Shown piece after piece: positions 6,148 to 6,175 of a stretch of DNA of 6,175 nt. Position numbers and translations under genes: made by a program. Numbering within the stretch: position 1 is the stretch's first letter; every line of letters starts with the position of its first letter. This stretch comes from Pseudomonadota bacterium. GTDB taxonomy: Bacteria; Pseudomonadota; Alphaproteobacteria; Rhizobiales; Methylopilaceae. Below the pieces are notes generated by a model. That model was given only the letters and a program-made list of their open reading frames with translations, was not told the DNA's origin and did not search any database. The stretch is from the NCBI GenBank assembly GCA_023389135.1, contig JAEWEX010000492.1, forward strand, positions 1-6,175, read 5' to 3'.

Positions 6148-6175
6148 CGGTTCAGCCCGCCGGCCGGCCTCTGGC

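Larger units (their letters stand above)
5990..6175. other. Noncoding 3' region with several inverted repeats
   Basis: No convincing gene is seen in the 186 nt after the regulator. The open frames crossing it are antisense shadows. It holds GC-rich inverted repeats at 6011-6045, 6101-6114 and 6126-6147, the 10-bp palindrome GCCGGCCGGC at 6159-6168, and a small A/T-richer island with the perfect palindrome ATCATGAT at 6091-6098. It probably marks the end of the operon and the approach to an unseen neighbour. Confidence 0.5.

Noticed and set aside
6159..6168. GCCGGCCGGC palindrome as an attachment site or restriction-linked element
   Set aside because: A 10-bp G/C-only palindrome is expected often in DNA of this composition, and no integrase or repeat copy is seen nearby.

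Overview
The window is high-GC DNA with strong third-position G/C bias. All the genes lie on the plus strand and are packed tightly. A TRAP transporter beside an FGGY kinase, a zinc dehydrogenase and a FadR-type GntR regulator is typical of metabolically versatile Alphaproteobacteria (Hyphomicrobiales or Rhodospirillales type). That placement is inferred from composition and gene content; no phylogenetic marker gene is present.

Layout. Positions 34-1832 encode the two membrane subunits of a TRAP transporter: a DctQ-family small permease and a DctM-family large permease, joined by an ATGA overlap. The periplasmic solute-binding protein (DctP) is not in the window and probably lies just upstream. 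Positions 1852-5217 encode three enzymes: a class I (Schiff-base) aldolase of the DhnA/LsrF type, a zinc-dependent medium-chain dehydrogenase and a XylB-like FGGY sugar kinase. They are joined by a 4-nt overlap and an 8-nt overlap. After a 55-nt spacer, positions 5273-5989 encode a FadR-subfamily GntR regulator. The last 186 nt hold no convincing gene but contain several GC-rich inverted repeats that may form the end of the operon.

How the genes fit together (inference). The TRAP permease imports a small polar compound, perhaps a polyol or sugar acid. The dehydrogenase oxidises a hydroxyl to a ketone, the kinase phosphorylates the resulting ketose or keto acid, and the aldolase cleaves the phosphorylated ketone, plausibly into dihydroxyacetone phosphate plus an aldehyde. 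The GntR protein would sense the substrate or an intermediate. Each protein family is clear, but the substrate cannot be read from the sequence, and I do not recognise this exact five-function set as a named pathway. No mobile element, CRISPR array, tRNA or rRNA was seen.
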